A stretch of DNA of 64,000 nt from JABJGO01 sp963921245 (GCA_963921245.4 CAWUEY030000001.1:1736001-1800000); one strand, 5' to 3'. Positions 53,092 through 62,861 are shown, counted from the stretch's first letter. The notes: a model not told the origin generated them from the sequence alone. A program made the numbers and translations.

Positions 53092-54285
53092 TTAACGCAG
53101 ACGTTTCGGGATGAATTGCGCCGTGATACCGAGCGCGACCATGACACCGCCTGCCGCAATGAACACGGCCGACAAATCAAACACGCGCAAGATTACGGAA
53201 AACGCACCCGGGAAAGAGAGCTGGGAGGCATAGCGATAGGTAGCGAAAACAGTCGTCATTTCCGCCCGCTCATAGGGATGAACGGCCCGCAAAAACGCCG
53301 TATTGCCAACGGTGTCGATGGGCAATGAAAACAGCGCTGCGCCTGCCAGCAAGCCGATGCCCAGCCACGGGACATCAAAGGAACCCGCCGCAAATACTGT
53401 AATCACGCCAGTCCCCAGGTAGCCGATCATCAAGGCCCAACGGAAGCCGAACCGGCGGCAGAACGGTACCATCAAGGGCGTTCCCATGGTGAACAATGTT
53501 GCAACCGAAGTCAGTGCACCTGCGATGTTTTCACCCAATCCGGTGCTGACCACGTAAATTGGCGCATAGATAAAGAACATGCCCCACCAGCCGGCCCGCC
53601 CGACCGCCAGTATCCAGGCAAGGGAGAGCCGGGGTTGGCTGAAAAACCGATACAAGTAACGGGTCGGATTGGTCGACGGTTTCCGCTTTGTGGAAACTGC
53701 GGGATTTTCCGTCAGACGAAGATACCAGAAGTACGTCAACATGGTGATGGACAAAAAGGCACACAGGACAAACGGCATCCAGGCAGCAACTTCGTTTCGC
53801 AGAAACACGCCGAGCCACGGCCCGATGGTCCACGCCGCACCCGAATAAAATATCCTGACGGGCTCGAACTTGCCCAATTCCTGGCGCGGGACATGGTCCA
53901 TCATGAACAGGCTGACGGCCACTTCCAGACAGGCACCGCCAAACAAATGAAGAAGCATGGCCCCCACAAACAGTGTACTGTCACCGGTCCAGAACAGGAC
54001 CATGGCCGTCACAACGCAAGCAGAGCCCAGCGTCAGAACGCCGCGCCTTGTAATTTTATCTACCAGCCACGGTACGGCCAGCGATGCCAGTAAACCGCTT
54101 AATCCGACAGATAGGTACAAGACGCTGACCAACTGTGCCGTGCCCAGGTGTTCATAGGCGGTGAGCGGGACGACCGTTACCAGCAGGGAACGGGAAAGAT
54201 GCTCCAAAGTAAAGAGGGTAACAAACGTGGGCGTTGTGGGTCTGTTGAAAGCGTGCAGCCATACGGGGGCATGAATGTGGCGCAT
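53092..54285 (-). CDS. Major facilitator superfamily transporter
   Basis: 397 residues with about 12 membrane helices (e.g. VSVLYLSVGLSGLLASLAVP, MLLHLFGGACLEVAVSLFMM) and the loop-2 motif after helix 2 (WLVDKITRRGVLTLGSA), close to the MFS motif A. A central cytoplasmic loop separates the two halves (TKRKPSTNPTRYLYRFFSQP). Substrate unknown. The ATG at 54285 is followed by a short cytoplasmic N-terminus. Confidence 0.85.
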   Translation of the reverse strand: MRHIHAPVWLHAFNRPTTPTFVTLFTLEHLSRSLLVTVVPLTAYEHLGTAQLVSVLYLSVGLSGLLASLAVPWLVDKITRRGVLTLGSACVVTAMVLFWTGDSTLFVGAMLLHLFGGACLEVAVSLFMMDHVPRQELGKFEPVRIFYSGAAWTIGPWLGVFLRNEVAAWMPFVLCAFLSITMLTYFWYLRLTENPAVSTKRKPSTNPTRYLYRFFSQPRLSLAWILAVGRAGWWGMFFIYAPIYVVSTGLGENIAGALTSVATLFTMGTPLMVPFCRRFGFRWALMIGYLGTGVITVFAAGSFDVPWLGIGLLAGAALFSLPIDTVGNTAFLRAVHPYERAEMTTVFATYRYASQLSFPGAFSVILRVFDLSAVFIAAGGVMVALGITAQFIPKRLR

Positions 54286-54379
54286 AAGATTAAATTCTCT
54301 CCGGCCCCTGATGGGTAGTGCGTATCATAGGTTGGGGTGGTTCAACCCGAAAGAGAAAGAATTTCTCAGGAGAGCCAAA

Positions 54380-54556
54380 TCAAATTGCATTGGCGATATC
54401 CTTAAAGGCCTTGATGACAGGGCGTTGTTGGTGTTTCCTGTGGCATACCAGAGTGTCATGATTGGTGTTTGCCATGTCTTTCATGGCAACTGTGGAGCAC
54501 CGCGGGTCTCTCGCCAGTTCCTGTTCAAACAGAAACCCACTGCCAAAACCGTCCAA
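54380..54556 (-). pseudogene. C-terminal remnant of a LysR-type regulator
   Basis: On the minus strand, after a stop at 54557, one frame reads GSGFLFEQELARDPRCSTVA, then DMANTNHDTLVCHRKHQQRP and VIKAFKDIANAI to a TGA at 54380. GFLFEQE and the RPVIKAFKDIA ending are typical of the effector domain C-terminus of LysR proteins. The DNA-binding and most of the effector domain are missing. The 378-base gap before the next gene otherwise holds no gene. Confidence 0.6.
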
Positions 54557-54663
54557 TCAGCCGGGCATGACCCTGTTTGTATAGATAAAGCAATGTTATT
54601 AATTTGATTGAGTTACCGGAATTGACTACGCTCCGCGTCACCAGCAGCGTCAGGTGGTCAATC

Positions 54664-55314
54664 ATGTACGAAAAACTCAATCCCGCTCTCAGCAAGGATA
54701 TGGATATCGTTGAAGTTTCAACGGTCCTGGCGACGAACGAGAGCCTCAAGGGCTATGGCTTTCTGGTCGACGTATACGAAGATTGCGAGATAGAGATTAC
54801 GCGCTGGCCCGCCCAGGGGTGGCGACCGGTCGATGGAGATACCGGCGATGAGGGCGGTACCACAGAGGGTATCTTTCACTTCAACTGGCGCGGGGATTGT
54901 CTCTTTGGATACAACGACGCCGTAAATGATCATTACCTGCTGGGCTGGTCCCGGTACCCGACGGAAGCCTCGAAACACAACCAAAACCCGGCGCGTGATT
55001 ACGTTTACCTCCGCCATGCAAACTATCACCCCGATGGGGGACAGTTGTTCTTCCCGACAAGCAAAACGCCGTTCGTTACACCTTTGTGCCTGCCGGGTGA
55101 CGACATCACGCCTGACATGTTTGTGAATTTCTACTGTGATGGCACCAAGGGGCTCTATATCCACGCCAATATCTGGCATGAAGCCATCGTTCCTCTTGAT
55201 GAAAACGCTTCATTCCTCGATAAACAGGGCAAGGTGCATGCCCGTGTCAGCTGTAACTTCGATCTGGAGTTCGGCTCGTACCTCGCGGCGCGGCTGGGAC
55301 CGCCTGTCGAGTAG
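54664..55314 (+). CDS. Ureidoglycolate hydrolase (AllA)-family protein
   Basis: About 216 residues. The C-terminal half has the AllA-type cupin pattern (DGGQLFFP, GLYIHANIWHEAIVPL, KQGKVHARVSCNFDLEFGSY). The N-terminal part includes CEIEITRWPAQGWRPVDGDT and GDEGGTTEG. AllA releases urea from ureidoglycolate, but no other allantoin genes are near, so the substrate may differ. The ATG at 54664 is preferred; an upstream TTG at 54604 is possible. It starts a same-strand cluster with DadA-like, PotF-like and MetE-like genes. Confidence 0.75.
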   Translation: MYEKLNPALSKDMDIVEVSTVLATNESLKGYGFLVDVYEDCEIEITRWPAQGWRPVDGDTGDEGGTTEGIFHFNWRGDCLFGYNDAVNDHYLLGWSRYPTEASKHNQNPARDYVYLRHANYHPDGGQLFFPTSKTPFVTPLCLPGDDITPDMFVNFYCDGTKGLYIHANIWHEAIVPLDENASFLDKQGKVHARVSCNFDLEFGSYLAARLGPPVE

Positions 55315-55323
55315 AGAAATAAT

Positions 55324-56568
55324 GTGAAAACATCGAAATCGGTTGTCATCGTCGGTGCAGGGATCGTCGGAATCAATTGTGCTGTGGAATTGGCAAAATC
55401 CGGCCATGCCGTAACGGTCATCGACCGTTTACCGCCCGGCGAGGGCTGTTCGTTCGGCAATGCCGGTATTCTTGCTGCATCGGCGTTTGAGCCACTTGCT
55501 GGGCCGGGTACGCTTCTTCAGGTGCCGGGCTGGCTCATCAACCCGCAAAGCCCTTTGTTCATTCGTTGGCAGCACCTGCCCCGACTGACACCGTGGTTGT
55601 TGCAGTACGCCAGAGCCGGCATGTTTGGCGATTTCAACGCGGCGTGCGAAGCACTGTATTCTCTGATGTCGCCGTCGGTGCATCTCTATGAAAGACTTTT
55701 GAAAGAGGCGGGTGCATCCGATCTGATCGTGAAAAACGGCGGTATGTACGCCTATACGGATCAAAAGAAATTCCTTCGGGACAAAGCCGCCAATGATCGA
55801 CGTGTTGCACGCGGCTTCCTAACGGAAACCCTGAATGAGGACGATATCCGTGCGCGGGAACCGCTTCTCGCCAAGCAGTACAAGTGGGCGTATGTGGTTC
55901 GCGATATCGCTCATACCCTGGACCCCAAGGGGATCGTCGATGCTCTCGGCACCTATGCCGAACGGTTGGGTGTCACCATCAAACAGGCGACGGTTCAGGA
56001 TATCGAGGTGGAACCAGAAGGGGTAAGTGCCGTGCTCACCGATCAGGGACGCGTGCCATGTGACTCCCTCGTTGTTGCCGCGGGTGCCTATTCCCATAAA
56101 TTGTGCAAGAAGGTTGGTGACAGGGTTCCGCTGGATACAGAGCGCGGGTATCACGTCATGGTCCGCAATCCTGGCCCGGTTCCAACGATGCCTATCATGG
56201 ACGGGGGGCTAAAAGCCTGGATCACCCCGATGAAAGAAGGGCTTCGGTGTGCGGGCACGGTGGAGCTGGCCAGTCTTGATGCACCGGAGAATTTTGATCG
56301 CGCGAGAAACCTGCTGCGTCTCGCAAAACGCATGGTGCCTTCCTTGAACCATACGGAGCATGATTTCTGGATGGGATGCCGTCCGACCCTGCCTGACAGT
56401 CTTCCGGTGATCGGGCCCGCGACAAAAGTTCGAAACGTGTTCTATGCTTTCGGGCATCATCACCTGGGGCTGACCGGATCACCGGCGACGGCGCAGATCA
56501 TTGGTCAACTGGTTTCCGGGCGGCAACCAAACCGGGATATCTCCGCCTATAGCGTCGAGCGATTCTGA
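55324..56568 (+). CDS. FAD-dependent oxidoreductase, D-amino-acid dehydrogenase (DadA)-like
   Basis: 414 residues from a GTG at 55324, 9 bases after the AllA-like gene. N-terminal FAD motif SVVIVGAGIVGINCAVELAK, then GCSFGNAGILAASAFEPLAG and the C-terminal GCRPTLPDSLPVIGPATKVR and FYAFGHHHLGLTGS. DadA-type enzymes deaminate D-amino acids oxidatively and pass electrons to the respiratory chain. The GTG start is forced because the nearby ATG (ATGTGA) is out of frame. Confidence 0.88.
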   Translation: MKTSKSVVIVGAGIVGINCAVELAKSGHAVTVIDRLPPGEGCSFGNAGILAASAFEPLAGPGTLLQVPGWLINPQSPLFIRWQHLPRLTPWLLQYARAGMFGDFNAACEALYSLMSPSVHLYERLLKEAGASDLIVKNGGMYAYTDQKKFLRDKAANDRRVARGFLTETLNEDDIRAREPLLAKQYKWAYVVRDIAHTLDPKGIVDALGTYAERLGVTIKQATVQDIEVEPEGVSAVLTDQGRVPCDSLVVAAGAYSHKLCKKVGDRVPLDTERGYHVMVRNPGPVPTMPIMDGGLKAWITPMKEGLRCAGTVELASLDAPENFDRARNLLRLAKRMVPSLNHTEHDFWMGCRPTLPDSLPVIGPATKVRNVFYAFGHHHLGLTGSPATAQIIGQLVSGRQPNRDISAYSVERF

Positions 56569-56709
56569 TCGCGACCATTTCGCGAATTTTGTCCGGTCCA
56601 GCAGAGCAGGCAGCTTGAAATCGTGCCATACTTTGAGCACAATGCGCCGCCATAAACGGGAGCCATGGTTCAGCTCTCGCACATCAATACATCCCGGTAC
56701 ATAACGCTC

Positions 56710-57876
56710 ATGTCATTGCCCGCACAAAAATCTGCTCGTCAAACGGTGCAGGCGGCCCGGCGATTTCGACAAAAGACATCACGGCGGTGCTTTATCCAGG
56801 GGGCAGCAGCTACGTTGGCGGCGTCCGGCCCGTGGTATGTCCGTGATGCACGATCATCTTCCGGCGACTGCCATGTGTTTATCTGGACCGGTTATTTCCC
56901 GCCCGAATTCATTGAGAAGTTCCAGGCCGATACCGGTATCAAACTCAGAATTTCGGAATTGGGATCCAACGAGGAACTGTTAAACAAACTCAAAGCGACC
57001 CACGGTCGCGGTTTTGATCTGGTCACGCCCACGTCCATGCGGGCGGGGCAATGGAAGGACCTCGGGCTGTTACAGGCCTGGGAGCCAGAGCGACTGCCCA
57101 TGGAAAATGTAAATCCACAATTCCTGGGCACGTCGGAACGGGACTGGACCTGGAGTAACGGGCTCTTCCACTTACCTCATCTCTGGGGAACGGAAGCGAT
57201 GGGCTATAGAACCGACCTGTATGAGACCGCCTATGGAAACCTTAGCCTTGGTGACCTGTGGCGCGAAGGCGTCAAGGGCCTGATCATGGGACGGCCTCAT
57301 TCCATGCTCTCTGGTGTCGGGCGGTATTTGTCGTCTATCGGGGAAATCCCTCCCTTTGAAACAGCCTATGACGACGAGGATGCTATGCGGTCGATCTGGT
57401 CTGATATCATCAGCTTCGCCATCGATCACAAGGAATGGGTTCGCATATTCTGGCGCGATTCGGATAGCCAGCAGGCGGGGTTGCGACGCAATGGTGTTGT
57501 CTTGGGCCAAACCTGGGATGGTCCCGTTATCGCCATGAAGAATGCGGGTGAGCCGGTAAACTACATGGCACCTAAAGAGGGCGCGTTTGCGTGGTTGGAT
57601 GGTTTTTCACTTCCCATTGGTGCGGAGAACATTGAACAGACTTACGAATTGATCAAGGCGTGTTATGACAGGCAAAATGCGGGACTTCAGGCTTCTGTGA
57701 GCGGTTACAATGCAACTGTAATCGGTGCGGAAAACCATCTATCGCCCGAAGCGAAATCAGCGTTCGATGCGGCTTATCCCGGGGATGCTCTCGAAAAACT
57801 CTGGTGGTGGCGACCCGAGCCGCAGTGGTATGCCGATCTTCGTGCCGGCTATGCCGACCGGTTTGTTGCTGCCTAG
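56710..57876 (+). CDS. Polyamine-type substrate-binding protein (PotD/PotF-like), orphan
   Basis: About 388 residues from the ATG at 56710. A twin-arginine export signal is clear (KTSRRCFIQGAAATLAASGP). Mature part: VFIWTGYFPPEFIEKFQADT, GFDLVTPTSMRAGQWKDLGL, EAMGYRTDLY, GAFAWLDGFSLPIGAENIEQ. No permease or ATPase gene is next to it, so it may serve the transporter encoded at 35.3-39.6 kb or another. The position after a DadA-like gene suggests an amine or amino-acid ligand. Confidence 0.85.
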   Translation: MSLPAQKSARQTVQAARRFRQKTSRRCFIQGAAATLAASGPWYVRDARSSSGDCHVFIWTGYFPPEFIEKFQADTGIKLRISELGSNEELLNKLKATHGRGFDLVTPTSMRAGQWKDLGLLQAWEPERLPMENVNPQFLGTSERDWTWSNGLFHLPHLWGTEAMGYRTDLYETAYGNLSLGDLWREGVKGLIMGRPHSMLSGVGRYLSSIGEIPPFETAYDDEDAMRSIWSDIISFAIDHKEWVRIFWRDSDSQQAGLRRNGVVLGQTWDGPVIAMKNAGEPVNYMAPKEGAFAWLDGFSLPIGAENIEQTYELIKACYDRQNAGLQASVSGYNATVIGAENHLSPEAKSAFDAAYPGDALEKLWWWRPEPQWYADLRAGYADRFVAA

Positions 57877-57999
57877 CAGTGCATCCCAGCCCGCCGGGTT
57901 TCATTGACATCCGCTTTTCCGTCGTGGCACAGTGTGCGTCGTAGCCGTTGTACCAAGTCAAAAACTTGTCGGGGTCTTGTTATAGGGGGGGCCTGTTGC

Positions 58000-59049
58000 A
58001 TGGGCGTTAAAACAACGGTCATCGGCGCGTATCCAAAACCCGATTTTTTACCGGTGATGGACTGGTTTCGTGAGGAAGGCGGTGGCGATAACGCCAATCC
58101 CACGGGAAAGTACAAGAATGATCTTAAAAGTATGGGCGAGCAGGCGGAAGACCTGTTTGTCCGTGCTGCCCGGCAAGTCATCGATGATCAGGTGCAATGC
58201 GGCGTGGATATCATCACCGATGGCGAAGTTCGGCGGGAAAACTATGTCCACTATCATTGTCGTCATCTGGACGGCATTGATTTTGATGTGCTGACGCAAA
58301 AATCGGTTCGCGGCAACTATGATGCGTATCTGCCGACCATCACCGGCCCCGTTCGGGCCGGAGAAGCATTTTTACCGCACGATTGGAAGACGTCCCAAGC
58401 CATGACGGACACGCCGGTGAAGATTACCCTGCCGGGCCCCATGACCATTGGCGATACAATTGCCGACGATTACTACCACGATCCAAAAAAACGCGGACTG
58501 GAACTGGCACAGGCCATAAACAGAGAAATTCTGGCATTGGCAGAAGCAGGGGCCGTTCACATACAGGTCGATGAACCGTTGTTTGCCCGCAAGGTTGATG
58601 AGGCGCTGGCCTTTGGTTTTGATAACCTAGAAGCGTGTTTCCACAATTGTCCGGATCACGTGATTCAGACCGTTCACATGTGTTGCGGCTATCCCGACAG
58701 ACTAGACAATCCCGATTATCCCAAAGCCCCGAAGAATTGTTATTTTGATCTGGCTGAGGCCATTGATCGGTCATGCATTCAGGCGCTATCCATAGAAGAC
58801 GCCCATCGGCCCAATGATCTCAGTTTGTTGGAGAAGTTCCAGAATACCACCGTGATATTCGGGGTGATTGCCATCGCGAAAAGCCGGGTTGAAACGGTCG
58901 AGGAAGTCGAAGAACGCCTGAGACATGCGCTGAACCATATCGATACAGACCGCTTGATGGCGGCCCCGGATTGCGGATTGGGTTATCTGGGGCGTGAGCT
59001 TGCAACACGCAAACTTTCAAATATGTGTGAGGCGGCACGTCGAGTATAA
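58000..59049 (+). CDS. Methionine synthase II (MetE C-terminal domain)-like protein
   Basis: About 349 residues, matching only the catalytic C-terminal half of cobalamin-independent methionine synthase. Zinc-ligand regions are HMCCGYP (His-x-Cys) and the late Cys in AAPDCGLGYLGRE; substrate-binding parts include DGEVRRENYVHYHCRHLDG and VQVDEPLF-like HIQVDEPLFARKVDEALAFG. The MetE N-terminal domain is absent, as in many short homologues whose methyl donor is not 5-methyl-THF-triglutamate or is unknown. The ATG at 58000 follows GGGGGG (57985-57990). It ends the 54.7-59.0 kb same-strand group. Confidence 0.85.
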   Translation: MGVKTTVIGAYPKPDFLPVMDWFREEGGGDNANPTGKYKNDLKSMGEQAEDLFVRAARQVIDDQVQCGVDIITDGEVRRENYVHYHCRHLDGIDFDVLTQKSVRGNYDAYLPTITGPVRAGEAFLPHDWKTSQAMTDTPVKITLPGPMTIGDTIADDYYHDPKKRGLELAQAINREILALAEAGAVHIQVDEPLFARKVDEALAFGFDNLEACFHNCPDHVIQTVHMCCGYPDRLDNPDYPKAPKNCYFDLAEAIDRSCIQALSIEDAHRPNDLSLLEKFQNTTVIFGVIAIAKSRVETVEEVEERLRHALNHIDTDRLMAAPDCGLGYLGRELATRKLSNMCEAARRV

Positions 59050-59131
59050 TTACAGGTTGATTCAGAAAAATTTTTCGAATACTCATCTGGAAACAAACGA
59101 CAAAAAACATTAGTGGTCATTCGGGGCGGAC

Positions 59132-59788
59132 ATGAATCCTCAACTCATTCAAAAGCAACTCGGCGTTCTGGTTTCTAAGATTGCATTCATCGCTGTCCTG
59201 GTCATGTCTGGCGGGTTGCCCGCGGGTGTTTTGGCGGGAGACCCGGCAGAAGACGCGAAGTCTTTCATCCAGAATATGGCCGATGATACCATCATAAAAC
59301 TTACCGCCCCAGACATTGATCGTGCTGAGAGAAAACAGCGCATGCGATCCATGATGAATAACTATTTTTTCGTTCCCGGAATTGCTCAGTGGGTGATGGG
59401 ACGCAACTGGCGAAAGGCTTCGGAAGACGAACAGCGGGAGTTTGTTGGACTGTTCGAAGGGTTGCTGATCGAATCCTATGTGGATCGGTTTGCATCCTAT
59501 AACGGCGAAACCCTCAATATTGTGTCCTCTGACCCGCGAGGCAAGAAAGACGTGATCGTTTCGTCAACACTTCATCAACCTTCCAGCAGTTCTGAGATAC
59601 AGCTTGATTGGCGTGTTCGCCTGATCGGGGAATCATACAAAATTATAGATATCATGGTCGAAGACGTAAGCATGGGGCAAACCATGCGATCTGATTTTTC
59701 TTCGGCAATTCAGGATCACGACGACGATATTGCAAAGTTTCTCGAAGATTTGCGTGAAAAAATACGAGTTGCCGACTCCGAAACCTAG
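59132..59788 (+). CDS. hpnM: MlaC/HpnM-family periplasmic lipid-binding protein
   Basis: 218 residues. A signal peptide spans about residues 14-36 (KIAFIAVLVMSGGLPAGVLA), then the Ttg2D/MlaC fold (MMNNYFFVPGIAQWVMGRNW, EQREFVGLFEGLLIESYVDR, LDWRVRLIGESYKIIDIMVE). MlaC-like proteins carry lipids through the periplasm; the HpnM version is found with hopanoid genes and is proposed to act in hopanoid transport. The immediate neighbours hpnC, hpnD and hpnE (34-base gap) support that version, though sequence alone would also allow a general MlaC. Confidence 0.8.
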   Translation: MNPQLIQKQLGVLVSKIAFIAVLVMSGGLPAGVLAGDPAEDAKSFIQNMADDTIIKLTAPDIDRAERKQRMRSMMNNYFFVPGIAQWVMGRNWRKASEDEQREFVGLFEGLLIESYVDRFASYNGETLNIVSSDPRGKKDVIVSSTLHQPSSSSEIQLDWRVRLIGESYKIIDIMVEDVSMGQTMRSDFSSAIQDHDDDIAKFLEDLREKIRVADSET

Positions 59789-59821
59789 CGATACCAGCCG
59801 ACGGCATCTGGTGGTTTCTCC

Positions 59822-60709
59822 ATGATTGATGCCAATGTTGAGCACCGCATCGAAATCCCGTCCGGAAAGGATTCGGATTACGAAAACTTCCCCGTGGGAT
59901 CATGGTTACTGCCTGCAAGACTGCGACCGCATATCAAGGTATTTTACAGCTTTGCCAGAGCCATTGACGACATCGCCGACGCAAGTTTTCTAAAGCCGGA
60001 AGAAAAACTGTGCCGATTAGATGGCTTTGCAGTCGCGTTGAAAAATGGTCACGCACCTGACGGTTACGAAAAGGCGGCACAGATGTTGAATAGCCTTTCG
60101 GATACGGGTGTTGACGTTTCTCATTGTCTGGACCTGATAGACGCGTTCAAACAAGATGCTGTCAAAAACAGATATGAAAACTGGCAGGAGCTTCTGGAGT
60201 ATTGTCGGCGATCAGCCTCACCCGTTGGTCGATACTTGCTGGACCTTCATGGCGTTTCAAGGGATTTTTATCCGACTTCTGATGCGCTCTGCAATGCTCT
60301 ACAGGTCATCAACCACCTTCAGGACGTGAAAGATGATTTCCAGCAATTGGATCGCGTGTATTTACCTCGCGAATGGTTCCAGGGAGCCAATGTTGATCTC
60401 AATGATCTGAGCGGCCCTGCGAGCACGCCGGGGTTGAGGACGGTGTTTGACAGGGCTTTGGACCAGGTTGCTCGTTTACTGGGTGATGCCGAAGGCTTGA
60501 CCAGGATCAGAGAGTCGCGCCGGTTGGCGTTGGAAGCCGCTGTTATTCTGTCCATCGCGCGGGGTTTGCTTCGAAAATTGTCGACGTTTGACCCATTGGC
60601 CCGGCGCATTGTCCTCAGCAAACCCGAATTGATAATTTGCAGTATCCGGGGGTTGATCTGGTGGCTGTTTGACGGTTGTTTGTCAAATACCGCAAAAGTT
60701 CAGAGATAA
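59822..60709 (+). CDS. hpnC: Hydroxysqualene synthase HpnC
   Basis: 295 residues of the squalene/phytoene synthase family. Aspartate motifs: FYSFARAIDDIADASF (first) and INHLQDVKDDFQQLDRVYLP (second). In the three-step route HpnD makes presqualene diphosphate, HpnC converts it to hydroxysqualene and HpnE reduces it to squalene. The order hpnC-hpnD-hpnE is the conserved bacterial arrangement. Second gene of the apparent operon. Confidence 0.93.
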   Translation: MIDANVEHRIEIPSGKDSDYENFPVGSWLLPARLRPHIKVFYSFARAIDDIADASFLKPEEKLCRLDGFAVALKNGHAPDGYEKAAQMLNSLSDTGVDVSHCLDLIDAFKQDAVKNRYENWQELLEYCRRSASPVGRYLLDLHGVSRDFYPTSDALCNALQVINHLQDVKDDFQQLDRVYLPREWFQGANVDLNDLSGPASTPGLRTVFDRALDQVARLLGDAEGLTRIRESRRLALEAAVILSIARGLLRKLSTFDPLARRIVLSKPELIICSIRGLIWWLFDGCLSNTAKVQR

Positions 60710-60724
60710 CAGGCCGTGGGCGTT

Positions 60725-61588
60725 ATGGGTGAGCTTGGAGAGAATATTCGTCTACAGGCCGCCCGTGAACATGTTCGCGAGGTTACGCAACAATCCGGCT
60801 CTTCATTCTATTGGGCGATGCGGCGGATGCATAAACATCGTCGCGAGGCCATGTATGCCATTTATGCATTCTGTCGTTCCGTCGACGATATAGCGGATGG
60901 AAGCCTATCGGTTGCGGAAAAACGAGCGGCGTTGGAACAGTGGCGGGCAGAGATTCATCGCGTGTTTGACAATGAGGCCGATACAAAAACCGGTTTCGCT
61001 CTGCAACCTGTTGTTAAGGCGTTTTCGCTAAATTCAGACGATTTTTTTGCTGTCATTGATGGAATGATTACGGATGCACAATCCGCGGTGTACCTGAACG
61101 ATGAAAATGCGTTGGATACCTACATTGATCGGGTTGCCTGTGCCGTTGGGCGGCTGTCCTGTTCTGTCTTCGGCATTCCGCTGGATCAGGGACAGTCGCT
61201 GGCAAATAGCCTTGGGCGGGCCTTGCAATTGACCAATATACTTCGCGATCTTGACGAGGATGCCGCGCGAAATCGATTGTACCTGCCTGCGTCGTTACTG
61301 GAGAAACACGGTATACCAATGTCGGACCCTGCGACGGTGATGGTCGATCAACGGGTGGCTGATCTATGCTGTCTACTCGCGGAAACCGCTGAGTCGGAGT
61401 TTCGGGCCGCCCTGAAACAGATCGAAGGTATTGACGCCAAAGCCGCACGCCCTGCCCGTATGATGCTGGAAGCGTACCGGCGATTGCTGCACCGACTTGA
61501 GGATCGAGGGTGGGCGGCGCCAAGAATATCGCTCTCAATCCCACTGACCGAGCGATTGTGGGTTCTTGTTCGATTTGGTTTTTTTTGA
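60725..61588 (+). CDS. hpnD: Presqualene diphosphate synthase HpnD
   Basis: About 287 residues of the squalene/phytoene synthase family: AIYAFCRSVDDIADG (first aspartate motif) and LTNILRDLDEDAARNRLYLP (second). It condenses two farnesyl diphosphates. The start may be ATG 60725 (used here) or GTG 60716; the former gives better distance from the weak AGG upstream. It follows hpnC by 15 bases. Confidence 0.93.
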   Translation: MGELGENIRLQAAREHVREVTQQSGSSFYWAMRRMHKHRREAMYAIYAFCRSVDDIADGSLSVAEKRAALEQWRAEIHRVFDNEADTKTGFALQPVVKAFSLNSDDFFAVIDGMITDAQSAVYLNDENALDTYIDRVACAVGRLSCSVFGIPLDQGQSLANSLGRALQLTNILRDLDEDAARNRLYLPASLLEKHGIPMSDPATVMVDQRVADLCCLLAETAESEFRAALKQIEGIDAKAARPARMMLEAYRRLLHRLEDRGWAAPRISLSIPLTERLWVLVRFGFF

Positions 61589-61595
61589 GCCGCAA

Positions 61596-62861
61596 ATGCT
61601 CAAGGATACCAACCAGCGAGCGAAAATTTATGTCATCGGTGCCGGTCTCGCCGGTTTATCCACGGCGACAAAATTTGTCGAACAGGGGAGGGAGGTGGCG
61701 GTCTTTGAGGCCAGTTTACAGGCAGGGGGCCGATGCCGTTCCTTTGACGATCAAAAAACCGGATGTCGAATCGATAACGGCAATCATCTCTTTCTAAACG
61801 GTAACCCGGCCATCCATCGCTATCTGGAACGCGTTTCCGCATTGGATCGGATCGCAGGGGAAGACCGTGCTTGCCTCAGATTTGTTGATATTCAGGGAGA
61901 GGGCAGGTGGCAACTGGATGCTGGATGTGGCCGTTTTCCCTGGCCGTTGGTATTTCCCGCCAACCGACCTCGCGGACTATCGTTAATGGATCTGATTTGT
62001 TCGAAGAAACGCATGCTCGACAATCCTGACCAAACCATTGCCTCCTTGTTTTCTGATAAGCCCGATGGATACAGAAATTTTTGGGAACCGCTTTGCCGGT
62101 CCGTTCTCAACACACCGCCGCATCTCGCCGTTGCAAGGTCGCTTGCTCAGGTTTTCGTTGAATTGGGCAAAACAGGTGCCTTCGAGGCCATTCCGAAAAC
62201 AGCAAAGGAAAACCTTGGCAATACTTTCATAGAACCGGCAATCGACTATCTCGAAACATGCGCAGAGCCTGTGATGTATGGCGCACGGGTGCAATCCCTC
62301 GAGTTTTATGAAGAACGGGTGAAAAGTATCGTGTTTTCAGACCGCCATATTCAGGTTCATAAAGGCGAACAGGTTGTCCTCGCCGTTCCGCCATGGATTG
62401 CTCAAAAACTCGTTCCTGGTCTATCGGCCCCCGGCGCGTTCTTTGGAATCTTGAACGGCCATTTCATGCTCCCGCGTGAGTTTCAGAAATTGAAGATTAT
62501 CGGTGTGATAAACGGAACATCAGAGTGGATTTTCGCAAAAAATGCCATGGCTTCCGTGACAATAAGCGCCGTTGACGAAAATCAGACAAGCGAAACTCGG
62601 TTGCTGGCAAACACCATGTGGCAGGAAATCTGTTCTGTTCTCTCACTGGGAGAGCTTCCGATACCAGCGCATCGAATCGTTCATGAGAAACGCGCAACCA
62701 TCGCTCACACCGCGTCGCAGGAACGACTCCGACCGGATACGCGAACCCGGTATTTGAACTTGTTTCTTGCCGGTGACTGGGTCCAAACCGGCTTGCCCTG
62801 CACCATAGAGGGAGCCATTCGTTCCGGTGAAATGGCGGTTCAGGCGGCAACAGAGAGGTGA
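61596..62861 (+). CDS. hpnE: Hydroxysqualene dehydroxylase HpnE
   Basis: About 421 residues of the FAD-dependent amine oxidase/desaturase-like family. FAD motif KIYVIGAGLAGLSTATKFVE followed by EASLQAGGRCRSFDD, and a C-terminal FAD-binding part LFLAGDWVQTGLPCTIEGAI. It reduces hydroxysqualene to squalene. The ATG at 61596 lies 7 bases after the hpnD stop. It ends the operon; ispH converges from the other strand 9 bases away. A squalene-hopene cyclase (shc) gene is not in the window. Confidence 0.93.
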   Translation: MLKDTNQRAKIYVIGAGLAGLSTATKFVEQGREVAVFEASLQAGGRCRSFDDQKTGCRIDNGNHLFLNGNPAIHRYLERVSALDRIAGEDRACLRFVDIQGEGRWQLDAGCGRFPWPLVFPANRPRGLSLMDLICSKKRMLDNPDQTIASLFSDKPDGYRNFWEPLCRSVLNTPPHLAVARSLAQVFVELGKTGAFEAIPKTAKENLGNTFIEPAIDYLETCAEPVMYGARVQSLEFYEERVKSIVFSDRHIQVHKGEQVVLAVPPWIAQKLVPGLSAPGAFFGILNGHFMLPREFQKLKIIGVINGTSEWIFAKNAMASVTISAVDENQTSETRLLANTMWQEICSVLSLGELPIPAHRIVHEKRATIAHTASQERLRPDTRTRYLNLFLAGDWVQTGLPCTIEGAIRSGEMAVQAATER

